Shown piece after piece: positions 8,950-16,970 of a stretch of DNA of 64,000 nt (position 1 is the first letter of the stretch; every line of letters begins with the position of its first letter). Under the pieces are notes generated by a model. It did not search any database. It worked only from the letters and a program-made list of their open reading frames with translations, and was not told where the DNA came from. The translations under genes and the position numbers were made by a program. Source of the stretch: Labrys sp. KNU-23 (lineage in GTDB: Bacteria > Pseudomonadota > Alphaproteobacteria > Rhizobiales > Labraceae); the NCBI RefSeq assembly GCF_008330945.1, contig NZ_CP043488.1, forward strand, positions 1,958,501-2,022,500, given 5' to 3'.

Positions 8950-9558
8950 TCATCGACATCGAAAGGCCTCGGCCTTGGCGCGATTGCCGCAGGTGCGCAT
9001 GTCGCACCAGCGCCGGCCGGCACCCCGTCCGCGATCGACGAAGAACCAGGTGCAGCGGTTACATTGACGCAGGCGTACGACATCCTCACTGCGCAGGAAC
9101 TCCTCGACGCGCAAGGCGATGGCATCCAGCCAGCGCCGAGGGCTGCAGGCATCCGGCTGCCAGCGAAATCGCCTCCCCTCCCCCGAGAAAACACCGCGCC
9201 CCATGGCATCGCGGATCGAAGGCTCCAGGCGGATCACGCTTTGGGAACCGCTATCGGCCCGATCGGCAAGGCCGAGCATTGCTTCATAGGCCTGCTCTCG
9301 GAACCGATGCAGCCTGGCCAGTTCGCCATCATCGTCGAGCGACGGATCCTGCATAAACGCAGCAAGCTCTCCCTTCGACAGCAGGCCTGCTCCACAAGCC
9401 CATTTCCGCACGGCATCCCAGTTGCCGATCTTGTCGCTCAGACGGGTCTTGCCGGTGTCGGCAACGGTGTTGATGAAATCGAGCACGGGATGGCCGCCGA
9501 CATAGTCGGCCTCGCTCCACCCTTCGGCATATCGGTCCTGAGAATCACGAATAACCAT
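8950..9558 (-). CDS. CGNR zinc-finger protein (ABATE domain), putative regulator
   Basis: A 202-residue protein with the ABATE-like N-terminal domain (GGHPVLDFINTVADT, about residues 20-35) and a C-terminal zinc finger: CNRCTWFFVDR followed by RRWCDMRTCGNRAKA, which gives four cysteines and the CGNR signature. Family members are small cytosolic proteins thought to act as transcription regulators of adjacent genes. The ATG at 9558 is chosen over a TTG at 9567 because GGAA stands before it. It is divergent from an alpha/beta hydrolase across 81 bp that contain a palindrome overlapping a TATAAT box, so control of that hydrolase is the obvious inference. Confidence 0.85.
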   Translation of the reverse strand: MVIRDSQDRYAEGWSEADYVGGHPVLDFINTVADTGKTRLSDKIGNWDAVRKWACGAGLLSKGELAAFMQDPSLDDDGELARLHRFREQAYEAMLGLADRADSGSQSVIRLEPSIRDAMGRGVFSGEGRRFRWQPDACSPRRWLDAIALRVEEFLRSEDVVRLRQCNRCTWFFVDRGRGAGRRWCDMRTCGNRAKAEAFRCR

Positions 9559-9597
9559 TAATTCCAATTTAAAGGTTGCGCTCGGAAAAATCCAGAC

Positions 9598-9624
9598 TAA
9601 CCTGTAATTATAATAAAGAGGTTA
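9598..9624. promoter_or_regulatory. Operator-like palindrome over a -10 box
   Basis: TAACCT-N15-AGGTTA encloses a perfect TATAAT at 9609-9614, 26 bp before the hydrolase start. A protein bound to the dyad would block the promoter. The divergent CGNR protein is the likeliest ligand, by position only. Confidence 0.5.
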
Positions 9625-9639
9625 TGTCGGAGTTGTTCC

Positions 9640-10449
9640 ATGCTCGAACTCACCAACCGCTACACCTTCGAAGGCAGCCGGATCGCCTGGGGCATGCTGG
9701 GCGATGGACCGCCGCTGGTCATGGTGCATGGCACCCCCTTCTCGTCACAGGTCTGGCGTCGCATCGCCCCCTGGCTCGCCCGGAAGCGGCGGGTATTTTT
9801 CTATGACCTGCTCGGCTACGGCCAATCCGAGATGCCGGACAGGGATGTCTCGCTGGGCATGCAGAACCGCCTTCTCGGCGCCATGCTGCGCGAATGGGGC
9901 CTCTCGCGTCCGCAAGTGCTCGCACATGATTTCGGTGGCGCCACCGCCTTGCGCGCGTATTTCCTCGACGGCGTCGCCTTTTCCGATCTGACCCTGGTCG
10001 ATCCCGTCGCGATCGCACCGCGGGGATCTCCCTTCGTCATGCATGTCGGTGACCATGAAGCCGCCTTTGCGGGGCTGCCGGCCTACGCCCACCATGCCCT
10101 CGTCTCGGCCTATATCGGCAATGCTGTCGCGCAACCTCTCAGCGAGGAGGCCTTGTCGATCCTTCGGGATCCCTGGCTGGGCGACACCGGGCAAAGCGCC
10201 TTCTACCGCCAGATCGCGCAGATGAGCCAACGCTATATCGAGGAAGTCGAGCCACGCTATCGGCGGCCGGACTTTCCCACGCGTATCCTCTGGGGAGAGG
10301 ATGACGCCTGGATCCCCATCGCCCAGGGACGCAAGCTCGCCGATCGCCTGACGAACGGCTCCCTCATCCCCGTGCCCCGGGCCGGCCACCTCGTTCAGGA
10401 GGATGCGCCGGAGGCCATCATCGCTGCGGTGCTGGACGATCTGCCTTGA
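9640..10449 (+). CDS. Alpha/beta hydrolase with aspartate nucleophile (dehalogenase/epoxide-hydrolase type)
   Basis: A 269-residue alpha/beta hydrolase. The oxyanion motif HGTP is at 30-33, the nucleophile elbow reads AHDFGG with Asp97 rather than Ser, the acid is in WGEDDAW (Asp221/222) and the catalytic His is His250 (AGHLVQEDAP). An Asp nucleophile is the mark of haloalkane/fluoroacetate dehalogenases and epoxide hydrolases, which form an ester intermediate. The substrate cannot be read from the sequence; the cap domain (about 120-205) is short. A GGAG site precedes the start. It is a single gene divergent from the CGNR regulator. Confidence 0.85.
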   Translation: MLELTNRYTFEGSRIAWGMLGDGPPLVMVHGTPFSSQVWRRIAPWLARKRRVFFYDLLGYGQSEMPDRDVSLGMQNRLLGAMLREWGLSRPQVLAHDFGGATALRAYFLDGVAFSDLTLVDPVAIAPRGSPFVMHVGDHEAAFAGLPAYAHHALVSAYIGNAVAQPLSEEALSILRDPWLGDTGQSAFYRQIAQMSQRYIEEVEPRYRRPDFPTRILWGEDDAWIPIAQGRKLADRLTNGSLIPVPRAGHLVQEDAPEAIIAAVLDDLP

Positions 10450-11132
10450 GTAGAGTTGGCGTCCCCTGATCGAGACGGGGACTTGAGGGACGATCGAACC
10501 TGTCGCTCACGGCCGGGATATCAGGAGATTACAGGGGCGTTCGATTGCGGAGCAGCCCAGCATCGATACCTCCCCCCCCCGGTGAGTCCCCTCCCCTCCC
10601 CTCGTTCGTTTCCCAGCCCTGGAGCAGCGCTTCCGCGGCCACCGCCTTGGACTGCCCCGCTCGGCGAGATCGCTGCGTCTATCAGCGATCGGCCAACCGG
10701 GCTCCCTTCGACTGAACCTCTTCGCCTCGTAGGCAGAAGATCGGGACGCCAGCTTTCCAATCCCAGATCCGAGATCGGTATCATAGCTATCGGTCCGCCC
10801 CTGGTCGTCCTTCGTCCTGCCATGCCGCGGCGCAGCTGCTGCCCCCTACGCCATCGCCCTTCACTCGCGTGCCCTGGAAGACCTGCTCCCTGGCGAGCAA
10901 GCCTGACCATCCGTAACCGACCGGCATTCGCGCTGGCGACAGATCTCCTGCCCCGCGTTCTAGCGACCGAAACCCTCCCGGCAAAACGTTCGCGGCCGGC
11001 GCAAGCACAAGGCACTATCTCGTTTCGAGATATTTGCCGTGGAGAGGATAGAATCCCCCGGAATCAGACTTCGATTCCCGTCAATAGGCAGAAGCGCAAA
11101 TCTTTTATTTTTCTTCCCTGCTCCGATCGCCG

Positions 11133-11160
11133 TTTTGACAGCCGTGCAAACCGCTAAAAA
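11133..11160. repeat. 28-bp repeat, copy 1 (candidate parS upstream of repA)
   Basis: Core GACAGCCGTGCA flanked by TTTT and AAAAA. It matches copy 2 at 12559-12586 in 24 of 28 positions. This copy contains the imperfect dyad AGCCGT-N4-ACCGCT. Position and duplication suit a RepB-binding centromere or a RepA operator. It does not match the GTT...AAC 16-mer described for other repABC plasmids. Confidence 0.5.
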
Positions 11161-11256
11161 CAAGCGATAATACAAAAAGTTAGAATCGAAACCGGCAGTC
11201 TCGGAAGTGATTCGAGACACTATTTCGGCGTTAACCTTTCATTAACCTAAAATTCA

Positions 11257-11284
11257 TTGCCGCTACGCGAGAATCGGGCATAAT
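11257..11284 (+). promoter_or_regulatory. repABC promoter candidate
   Basis: TTGCCG and CATAAT separated by 16 bp, ending 56 bp before repA. An imperfect dyad CGGG-N7-CCCG overlaps the -10 box and could be the site through which RepA represses its operon. Confidence 0.5.
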
Positions 11285-11339
11285 TCCCGCTTGAAATGTT
11301 GTTTCCCGCGAAAAAGCGTTATTCCGAGAATCGTAGTCG

Positions 11340-12551
11340 ATGAACATGTCGATCTCAAACCAGGATCTGGAGGCTTTCAGCTTTCACGAGACCATTCTCC
11401 AGCAGGGGGAATTGATCTCGGACAAGCTTAACATGCTCCGGGTCGAGCACTACCCGCCCAATGCTATGAAGAGCCTGCGCTCCTTCTCGCTGGCGGAGGT
11501 CGCCTATTTCCTCGGCGTCACCCAATCGAACGTCAAGAAGCTGCATCTGGAAGGCAAGGGCCCGATCCCGACCACCTCCAGCTCCGGCCGGCGCAGCTAT
11601 ACGGCTGAACAGATGCTGGAGCTGCGGCAATATCTCGACCGGCACGGCCGTGCGGACTTCAAGAAATATGTTCCCCATCGCCGGGCCGGCGAAAAGCTCC
11701 AGATCATCTCCGTGGTGAACTTCAAGGGCGGCAGCGGCAAGACCACCACCGCCGCTCATCTCGCCCAGCACCTGGCCCTCACCGGGCACCGGGTGCTTGC
11801 GATCGACCTCGATCCGCAGGCCTCGCTTTCGGCGCTACACGGTATCCAGCCCGAGCTCGACAAGAACCTCTCCCTCTATGAGGCTCTTCGCTATGACGAC
11901 CAGAAGAAGCCGATCACGCAGGTAATCCGGCCGACCAATTTCCCCGGCCTCGACATCGTGCCGGCCAATCTGGAATTGCAGGAATACGAGTACGACACGC
12001 CACTTGCCGCCTCCAACCGCGCCTCACCGGACGGACGCCTGTTCTTCACGCGCATCACCAACGCGTTGAAGGAGGTCGAGGATCGCTATGACGTCGTGGT
12101 GATCGATTGTCCGCCGCAGCTCGGCTATCTCACTTTGACGGCGCTGACCGCGTCGACCTCGGTGCTGATCACCATTCACCCCCAGATGCTCGACGTCATG
12201 TCGATGAGCCAGTTCCTGCTGATGCTGGGCGGCGTCCTGCGCTCGATCAGCAAGGCGGGGGCGGAAGTGCGCCTGCAATGGTTCCGGTATCTGGTCACCC
12301 GCTTCGAACCCATAGATGGGCCCCAGACCCAGATGGTTGGCTTCATGCAGGCGCTGTTTCCCCAGCAAATGCTGAAAAATCCGATGCTGAAATCCACGGC
12401 TATTTCGGATGCCGGCATCACCAATCAGACCCTGTACGAGGTCGACCGCTCCCAGTTCATCCGATCGACCTATGACCGCGCGATCGAAGCCCTCAATGCC
12501 GTGAATGAGGAGATTGCCACTCTGGTTCACAAAGCCTGGGGCCGGCGATGA
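11340..12551 (+). CDS. repA: Plasmid partitioning protein RepA (ParA-like ATPase)
   Basis: A 403-residue ParA-type ATPase, the usual RepA length. Residues about 48-75 (FSLAEVAYFLGVTQSNVKKLHLEG) form a MerR-like helix-turn-helix used for autoregulation. The deviant Walker A KGGSGKTT is at 129-136, followed by IDLDPQASLS (Walker A') and VVIDCPPQL (Walker B). It moves plasmid copies apart together with RepB bound at parS and, in known repABC systems, represses the operon. repB follows after 79 bp containing the second 28-bp repeat. Confidence 0.97.
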   Translation: MNMSISNQDLEAFSFHETILQQGELISDKLNMLRVEHYPPNAMKSLRSFSLAEVAYFLGVTQSNVKKLHLEGKGPIPTTSSSGRRSYTAEQMLELRQYLDRHGRADFKKYVPHRRAGEKLQIISVVNFKGGSGKTTTAAHLAQHLALTGHRVLAIDLDPQASLSALHGIQPELDKNLSLYEALRYDDQKKPITQVIRPTNFPGLDIVPANLELQEYEYDTPLAASNRASPDGRLFFTRITNALKEVEDRYDVVVIDCPPQLGYLTLTALTASTSVLITIHPQMLDVMSMSQFLLMLGGVLRSISKAGAEVRLQWFRYLVTRFEPIDGPQTQMVGFMQALFPQQMLKNPMLKSTAISDAGITNQTLYEVDRSQFIRSTYDRAIEALNAVNEEIATLVHKAWGRR

Positions 12552-12558
12552 CACCGAT

Positions 12559-12586
12559 TTTTGACAGCCGTGCAGATCGGCAAAAA
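12559..12586. repeat. 28-bp repeat, copy 2 (candidate parS between repA and repB)
   Basis: Second copy of the element at 11133-11160, with the GACAGCCGTGCA core and A/T flanks conserved; differences fall only in the right half. RepB sites between repA and repB are known from Ti-type repABC plasmids, which supports a centromere role here. Confidence 0.5.
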
Positions 12587-12630
12587 ATCGCATTCTTTCA
12601 ATATGTTGGACGAGAGCAGGGGAGGGCGCT

Positions 12631-13623
12631 TTGGCACGCAAGAATCTTCTAGCGAGCATTACCGGCCCCGCGGCGGATCGCACGGCGCATGAAACGCGTT
12701 CCGACTACGCCACACGCGGTGCATCACGCTCCATGATGTTATCGATCGAGGAACTGGCCGAGAGCGCCAAGCGGCTTACCGCCGGCGAAACCATCGTCGC
12801 ACTCGATCCGAATCTTCTCGACGCCTCCTTCGTCTCCGATCGCATCGAGGACGATGAGGAGGAATTCGCCCTGTTCCGTCAGGGCATCGAAAAGGAAGGA
12901 CAGCTTCAGCCGATCCTCGTTCGCCCTCATCCGGACAGCAACGGGCGCTATATGATCGTCTTTGGCCATCGGCGGGCGCGCGCAGCACGTGAGCTCGGCA
13001 TCACTGTGCGTGCCGTGGTCAAGAACATCGAGGAAATCGCCCATATCATCGCCCAGGGCCAGGAAAATACCCGCAGGGCCGATCTGTCCTTCATCGAGAA
13101 ATCCCTGTTTGCCTCCAAGCTGCTGGCCATGGGGCAAAGCAAGGACACGATCAAATCGGCTCTCACCGTCGATGATACGCTGTTGTCACGCATGCTATCG
13201 GTGGTCGAGACCATTCCAACCTCGATCATCGAGGCGATTGGCGCAGCCAAGACGATTGGCCGTGACCGCTGGGAGGACCTCAAGAAGCTCCTTCTTCGGC
13301 CCGGCACCATCAGCCACGCAGAAGAACTGCTTGCTTCCGAGGGTTTTCGCGATCTCGATACGCCAGCCCGTTTCAATCAGCTACTGACGCATCTCCAGCG
13401 TGGCCGCAGGCCGGCCCGATCGGCATCTGCGCCACAGTCGGTCGGGAATTGGGCGCCGCAGGACAAGCGTGTAGCCGCCAGTTACCGAAACACCGGCAAG
13501 TCCTTCAGCCTGTCACTCAAATCAAAGGATGCAGGCGAGTTCGGCAATTACCTCTCGTCCAATCTGGAGGCACTTTACGAAGCCTTCAGGGAGGCGAAAC
13601 AGCGCAACCAAACAGGAGATTAA
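12631..13623 (+). CDS. repB: Plasmid partitioning protein RepB (ParB-like)
   Basis: A 330-residue ParB-family protein. It opens MARKNLLASI as RepB proteins do, so the TTG at 12631, preceded by GGGGAGG, is the start; no ATG in frame lies near. The ParB/Srx domain spans about residues 60-135 (EGQLQPILVRPHPDSNGRYMIVFGHRRARAARELG), followed by the helix-turn-helix region to about residue 230 and a C-terminal dimerisation part. It binds parS and works with RepA in partition. Downstream lies the ctRNA interval and repC. Confidence 0.96.
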   Translation: MARKNLLASITGPAADRTAHETRSDYATRGASRSMMLSIEELAESAKRLTAGETIVALDPNLLDASFVSDRIEDDEEEFALFRQGIEKEGQLQPILVRPHPDSNGRYMIVFGHRRARAARELGITVRAVVKNIEEIAHIIAQGQENTRRADLSFIEKSLFASKLLAMGQSKDTIKSALTVDDTLLSRMLSVVETIPTSIIEAIGAAKTIGRDRWEDLKKLLLRPGTISHAEELLASEGFRDLDTPARFNQLLTHLQRGRRPARSASAPQSVGNWAPQDKRVAASYRNTGKSFSLSLKSKDAGEFGNYLSSNLEALYEAFREAKQRNQTGD

Positions 13624-13634
13624 CCCCGCAAAAG

Positions 13635-13682
13635 AAAAAAGCCCCCGAGCGTCGCCGCGCGGAAGCCTTTTCTGTCGTAAGC
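13635..13682 (-). ncRNA. repABC antisense RNA (ctRNA, incompatibility RNA)
   Basis: In the repB-repC interval the minus strand carries TTGACA (13712-13717), a 17-bp spacer, GATTCT (13689-13694), then about 48 nt ending in an intrinsic terminator. The terminator stem (13641-13666) pairs GCUUCCG with CGGGGGC, then GCG with CGC, and closes on a GCGA tetraloop; six U residues follow. This is the expected place, strand and size for the repABC counter-transcribed RNA that limits repC translation and sets copy number and incompatibility. Confidence 0.85.
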
Positions 13683-13688
13683 AAACAG

Positions 13689-13717
13689 AGAATCTCATTT
13701 CCGCGAATCAGTGTCAA
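13689..13717 (-). promoter_or_regulatory. ctRNA promoter
   Basis: Perfect -35 TTGACA with a 17-bp spacer to GATTCT on the minus strand, driving the antisense RNA that starts near 13682. Confidence 0.8.
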
Positions 13718-13777
13718 GCGTTTCAGGCGTCGTCGTTCGACGAGCGGATTTCTTTTGCCTGGATAAGGTGAAAGAGA

Positions 13778-15004
13778 GTGCAGATTCATCATGCAACGTC
13801 GCCCTTTGGGCGGCGAACGCTGTCGCTTGCCCAGATTGCAAGCCAGGCGATCGCCAAGACGCGCCCTGCCACGCGCGCATTTCCAAAGTGGGAAATCTAC
13901 CAGGCCCTGTGCACGGCACGGGCGCGTCTCGGCATTTCCGAGCGTGCACTGGCCGTTCTCAACGCGCTGTTGACTTTCCATCCCGAAACCACACTTTCGG
14001 GTGAAGCCATCATCGTCTTTCCTTCCAACGAACAGCTCAGTCGCCGTGCCCACGGCATGCCAGCCTCGACGTTGCGGCGCCATCTCGCCATTCTCGTCGA
14101 AGCCGGCCTGATCATTCGACGCGACAGCCCCAACGGCAAACGCTACGCCCGTCGCAACCGTGGCGGCAGCATCGAATTCGCCTACGGCTTCGATCTGGCT
14201 CCGCTACTCGCACGTGCCGACGAATTCATTCAGCTCGCTACCAAGGTCGAGGACGCTGCACGGTCCCTCAAGCTCGCACGCGAACGCATCACCATCTGCC
14301 GCCGCGACATCGCCAAGATGATCGCCGCTGCCCAACGCGAACTCATGGCGGAGAACGCCGACCCGGAGCAGAGCCAAATCTGGCTCGACCTCCACACGCT
14401 CTATCGTGACATCATAGAAGGCATGCCACGACGCGGAACGCTCGAACAGCTCGAAACTCTGGCGGACCAATTGTCCAGGCTCGCCGACGACATCCTCAAC
14501 CGATTGGAACTACAGATAAAAACTCCGAAAGTGGGCACCATTGAGTCCAGCAATGAGCGCCACATACAGAAATCAAATCCAGAATCCCTTCTTGATTCTG
14601 AACCGACAGACCCAGTTGGCCTCAAGACGAAGCCGGCAGCCAGAAGCCATATCGCAAGTCCCGAGAACAATTACACGCTCGGCATGGTCCTGCAGGCCTG
14701 TCCCGGCATTGTCGATTACACCCGCAATGGTATCGGCAACTGGCGTGATTTCCTGGACGCCACGACCTTGGCCCGCTCAATCCTGCGTATCAGCCCAAGC
14801 GCCTGGGAGGAGGCGCAAACCGTCATGGGCGAGGCACAGGCAGCCGTTGTCATTGCCTGCATTGTGCAGAGAGCCGCCAATATCAACTCGGCCGGTGGTT
14901 ATCTGCGCAGCCTCACCCGCAAGGCAGAGGCAGGACAATTATCGCTCGGTCCCATCTTGATGGCGCAAATCCATGCCCGTGAACCACGAAACCGGAGAAC
15001 CTGA
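13778..15004 (+). CDS. repC: Plasmid replication initiator RepC
   Basis: A 408-residue RepC. The opening MQIHHATSPFGRRTLSLAQIASQ matches RepC N-termini and begins at a GTG (13778) preceded by AAGG; no upstream ATG in frame fits. A winged-helix domain occupies about residues 45-130 (ERALAVLNALLTFHPETTLSGEAIIVFPSNEQLSRRAHGMPASTLRRHL). A variable hinge (about 245-300) is encoded by A/T-richer DNA, followed by a conserved C-terminal domain. RepC is the essential initiator and in known plasmids the origin lies inside its gene. Translation is probably limited by the antisense RNA just upstream. Confidence 0.96.
   Translation: MQIHHATSPFGRRTLSLAQIASQAIAKTRPATRAFPKWEIYQALCTARARLGISERALAVLNALLTFHPETTLSGEAIIVFPSNEQLSRRAHGMPASTLRRHLAILVEAGLIIRRDSPNGKRYARRNRGGSIEFAYGFDLAPLLARADEFIQLATKVEDAARSLKLARERITICRRDIAKMIAAAQRELMAENADPEQSQIWLDLHTLYRDIIEGMPRRGTLEQLETLADQLSRLADDILNRLELQIKTPKVGTIESSNERHIQKSNPESLLDSEPTDPVGLKTKPAARSHIASPENNYTLGMVLQACPGIVDYTRNGIGNWRDFLDATTLARSILRISPSAWEEAQTVMGEAQAAVVIACIVQRAANINSAGGYLRSLTRKAEAGQLSLGPILMAQIHAREPRNRRT
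14505..14680. other. Candidate oriV inside repC (A/T-rich hinge region)
   Basis: The stretch coding for the RepC interdomain hinge is distinctly richer in A/T than the flanking coding DNA. In characterised repABC plasmids the origin maps within repC in an A/T-rich segment; no iterons are visible here, as expected for the family. Confidence 0.4.
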
Positions 15005-15044
15005 CGGCCAGCAGCGATATCATGGAGCAAGCGATGTCCATTTC

Positions 15045-15070
15045 AAAAAAAACGGCCGGAAAACCGGCCG
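15045..15070 (-). terminator. Minus-strand intrinsic terminator downstream of repC
   Basis: Stem CGGCCGG / CCGGCCG with an AAAA loop on the plus strand; on the minus strand it is followed by eight U residues. No minus-strand protein gene feeds it directly, which points to an RNA transcribed toward repC or a barrier to antisense transcription. The 15005-15329 interval otherwise has only unconvincing short frames. Confidence 0.6.
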
Positions 15071-15248
15071 CTGCTTGGATAGGCATCCAAGAAGTTTCTC
15101 TTGGGAGGAAACCCCGGGAACCCATCAACCCACCGGGGAGGAATGGGGACACGCTCCCGACCATACGGATATGGCGAGAGGTGGCTCCCTGTTCAAGATC
15201 GGACAGCGTTAAATATCGGCAAGGTCAGGATTGGAGGACTGTTTGACC

Positions 15249-15277
15249 AAAAAAGGGCTTCCCGATGTGGCGGAAGC
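15249..15277 (-). terminator. Second minus-strand terminator (possible small RNA end)
   Basis: GCTTCC / GGAAGC stem followed on the minus strand by CC and six U residues. About 20 bp upstream in that direction is a weak promoter-like pair (ATGAAA, 17-bp spacer, TAACAT). Together they would give an RNA of only about 40 nt. Confidence 0.45.
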
Positions 15278-15329
15278 TAAAACTATGTTAGGTTCCGTTA
15301 ATTGATTTTTCATTAGGGTTATCAGGCCT

Positions 15330-16436
15330 TTGAAAATAGCCGGCATAGACCTCGACAAGTTGTCTTGGCGAGAAATCGCGGTCCCCCTTGCGATTGCCGA
15401 GGACGGGCTCGCACGGCTGGATGAAAGACTGCGTGCCAGTCCTATCCGGGAAGGCTGGGTCGCACGCACCCATTTCTACGACGCGGCCGGCAGCTTGTGG
15501 CTCGACGGCGAACTGGTCCATCTCGAGGACCTCGTACTGCATGACGCTGCCATGGACGCTCGCACACCAACCCATGAGCTGACCCGGGCGCATGCCGTCT
15601 TGCGGACACGGCGACGCATCGCCTCCGCCGCCGCCGATTGGGCTCTCACACAAGAAGGGCTGGCGAGTCTGCTGGGCAGGGAACTGCCGGTCCAAGGTGG
15701 GCCGGCATCCGCACTTCGGGAGACGGAGCACCGCGAAGAAAAAGCAGCATCCGATGAGTCCGAAACGGATGAAGCCTGGGCGGCCGAGCTCGCTGCGATC
15801 GACGCCATCGTCTCGCGCTCCTCGGCGGTGCTAGCAGGAGAGGCCGCTTCGCCATCCAATCGCAAGCCGGATATCTACGATCCCGACTGGAACGAAGAAG
15901 CCCGCCTCGAAGAATGGCGCGACGATATCAAGCGTCTGGACAATCTGCCGCCGGTACTCGCGGTGGCCGCGGCGATCGTCGCCTGGGAAAACATCGAGCC
16001 CCTGCAGTCTGCCGCCTGGCTCGGACGCGTGCTGGGTGCCTCCATCCTCCGGGCTCGCGGCAAGGCCCGCTTTCATCTGCCCTGCCTATGCGTGGGACTG
16101 CGCGCCCTGCCGCGAGAGACGCGATTCGCCCGCGGTGCCGGCCCGCGGCTTCTGACATTCATCCAAGCCATTACAGCCGCAGCAGAACAGGGATTGAAGG
16201 ATCACGACCGCTGGATTCTGGCCCGGCATCAGCTTGAACGCCATCTGGCCGGCCGCCGCTCCACTTCCAAATTGCCGGCCTTGATCGAGTTGATGCTGAC
16301 GACCCCGCTCGCCTCGGCGCAGCTCATTGCCAAGCGGCTCGAGATCACACCGCGAGCGGCACAGGATCTCATCGCCGAGCTGGGAATACGGGAGATCACC
16401 GGGCGAGGGCGCTACCGAGCCTGGGCGATTATCTAG
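15330..16436 (+). CDS. RHE_PE00001 family protein (DUF1612 with C-terminal helix-turn-helix)
   Basis: A 368-residue protein of a family common on rhizobial repABC replicons. The segment EDGLARLDERLRASPIREGWVARTHFYDAAGSLWLDGELVHLEDLVLHDAAMD (split by family-typical motifs, residues about 23-76) and THELTRAHAVLRTRRRIASA are hallmark; the C-terminus (ASAQLIAKRLEITPRAAQDLIAELGIREITGRGRYRAWAI) is a winged helix-turn-helix. A Fic-like architecture suggests a regulator or modifier, but the function is not known. The start is a TTG with a weak AGG ribosome site; the conserved family N-terminus supports it. Confidence 0.85.
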   Translation: MKIAGIDLDKLSWREIAVPLAIAEDGLARLDERLRASPIREGWVARTHFYDAAGSLWLDGELVHLEDLVLHDAAMDARTPTHELTRAHAVLRTRRRIASAAADWALTQEGLASLLGRELPVQGGPASALRETEHREEKAASDESETDEAWAAELAAIDAIVSRSSAVLAGEAASPSNRKPDIYDPDWNEEARLEEWRDDIKRLDNLPPVLAVAAAIVAWENIEPLQSAAWLGRVLGASILRARGKARFHLPCLCVGLRALPRETRFARGAGPRLLTFIQAITAAAEQGLKDHDRWILARHQLERHLAGRRSTSKLPALIELMLTTPLASAQLIAKRLEITPRAAQDLIAELGIREITGRGRYRAWAII

Positions 16437-16540
16437 AACGTTTTGCGATTGGACGGAATCACCTCGAATCGCAAAGACGCGTCGAACCAAAGAGCTGAGG
16501 CAAACAAGCCGTCACGCTTCTATGCGCTTTGCTCCATGCG
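16437..16540 (+). repeat. Dispersed intergenic repeat, family A, copy 1
   Basis: Begins CGTTTTGCGATT, contains GAATCGCAAAGACGCGTC and ends GCGCTTTGCTCC. Related copies lie at 20102-20207 (minus), 51372-51472 and 59090-59190. The right end overlaps the 3' end of the thioesterase gene and supplies its last codons and stop. Confidence 0.7.
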
Positions 16541-16970
16541 GGCTCGACTGGCGGGTGCTCAGTTCTTGCAGACGTTTGACGGCGCTCTCGGAAAGCGCAC
16601 GTGAGTGGCGGCTGCTGTTATCGATGAGAACCACGACGCTTTGTCCCTGGGCAACACAGGCCCCGTTCTGGAACACGGCCTGATCAAGCGTAATCGAACT
16701 GCGGCCGACGGCGCTGACCCTCGTCCCGATTTCCACCGTTCCGGGCCAAAGCACCTCGGCGCGAAAATCGATGACAACACGCGCAAGCACGAAGGAACTG
16801 TCGGCGTCCGCGATGGGAAAAGCGAGATCATGAAGAAGCTCGACCCGACCCGTCTCCAGGAAGGTTGCAAAGACCGCATTGTTCACATGGCCCTGCCGGT
16901 CCGTATCGCCATAGCGCAGCTTGTCGGTGCTTATTAAGTCGTAGTCCGCCGGAACTGGCAGGTCAGGCAT
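16512..16970 (-). CDS. Acyl-CoA thioesterase (4HBT hotdog family)
   Basis: A 152-residue hotdog-fold thioesterase. LRYGDTDRQGHVNNAVFATFLETGR (about residues 19-43) carries the active-site Asp and the family motif GHVNNAVF. It should hydrolyse a short or aromatic acyl-CoA in the cytosol. Its start overlaps the end of the GST gene by 8 bp, so the two are translationally coupled. The last residues (SSPHGAKRIEA) are encoded within a dispersed repeat, which suggests the repeat inserted at or replaced the original 3' end. Confidence 0.85.
   Translation of the reverse strand: MPDLPVPADYDLISTDKLRYGDTDRQGHVNNAVFATFLETGRVELLHDLAFPIADADSSFVLARVVIDFRAEVLWPGTVEIGTRVSAVGRSSITLDQAVFQNGACVAQGQSVVVLIDNSSRHSRALSESAVKRLQELSTRQSSPHGAKRIEA

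Larger units (their letters stand above)
10450..11339. other. Non-coding interval upstream of repABC
   Basis: About 890 bp. The left 600 bp are C/T-rich on the plus strand with no plausible protein; the right 250 bp are A/T-rich and hold one copy of the 28-bp repeat (11133-11160), tandem TTAACCT motifs near 11232-11250 and the repABC promoter. Confidence 0.5.

Noticed and set aside
10456..11157. A 233-codon frame before repABC
   Set aside because: Pro/Ser/Arg-rich translation with no domain and no ribosome site; it runs through the repeat and promoter region.
15022..15246. A short plus-strand frame (74 codons) after repC
   Set aside because: It reads through a strong hairpin with an A-tract and has no recognisable protein feature.
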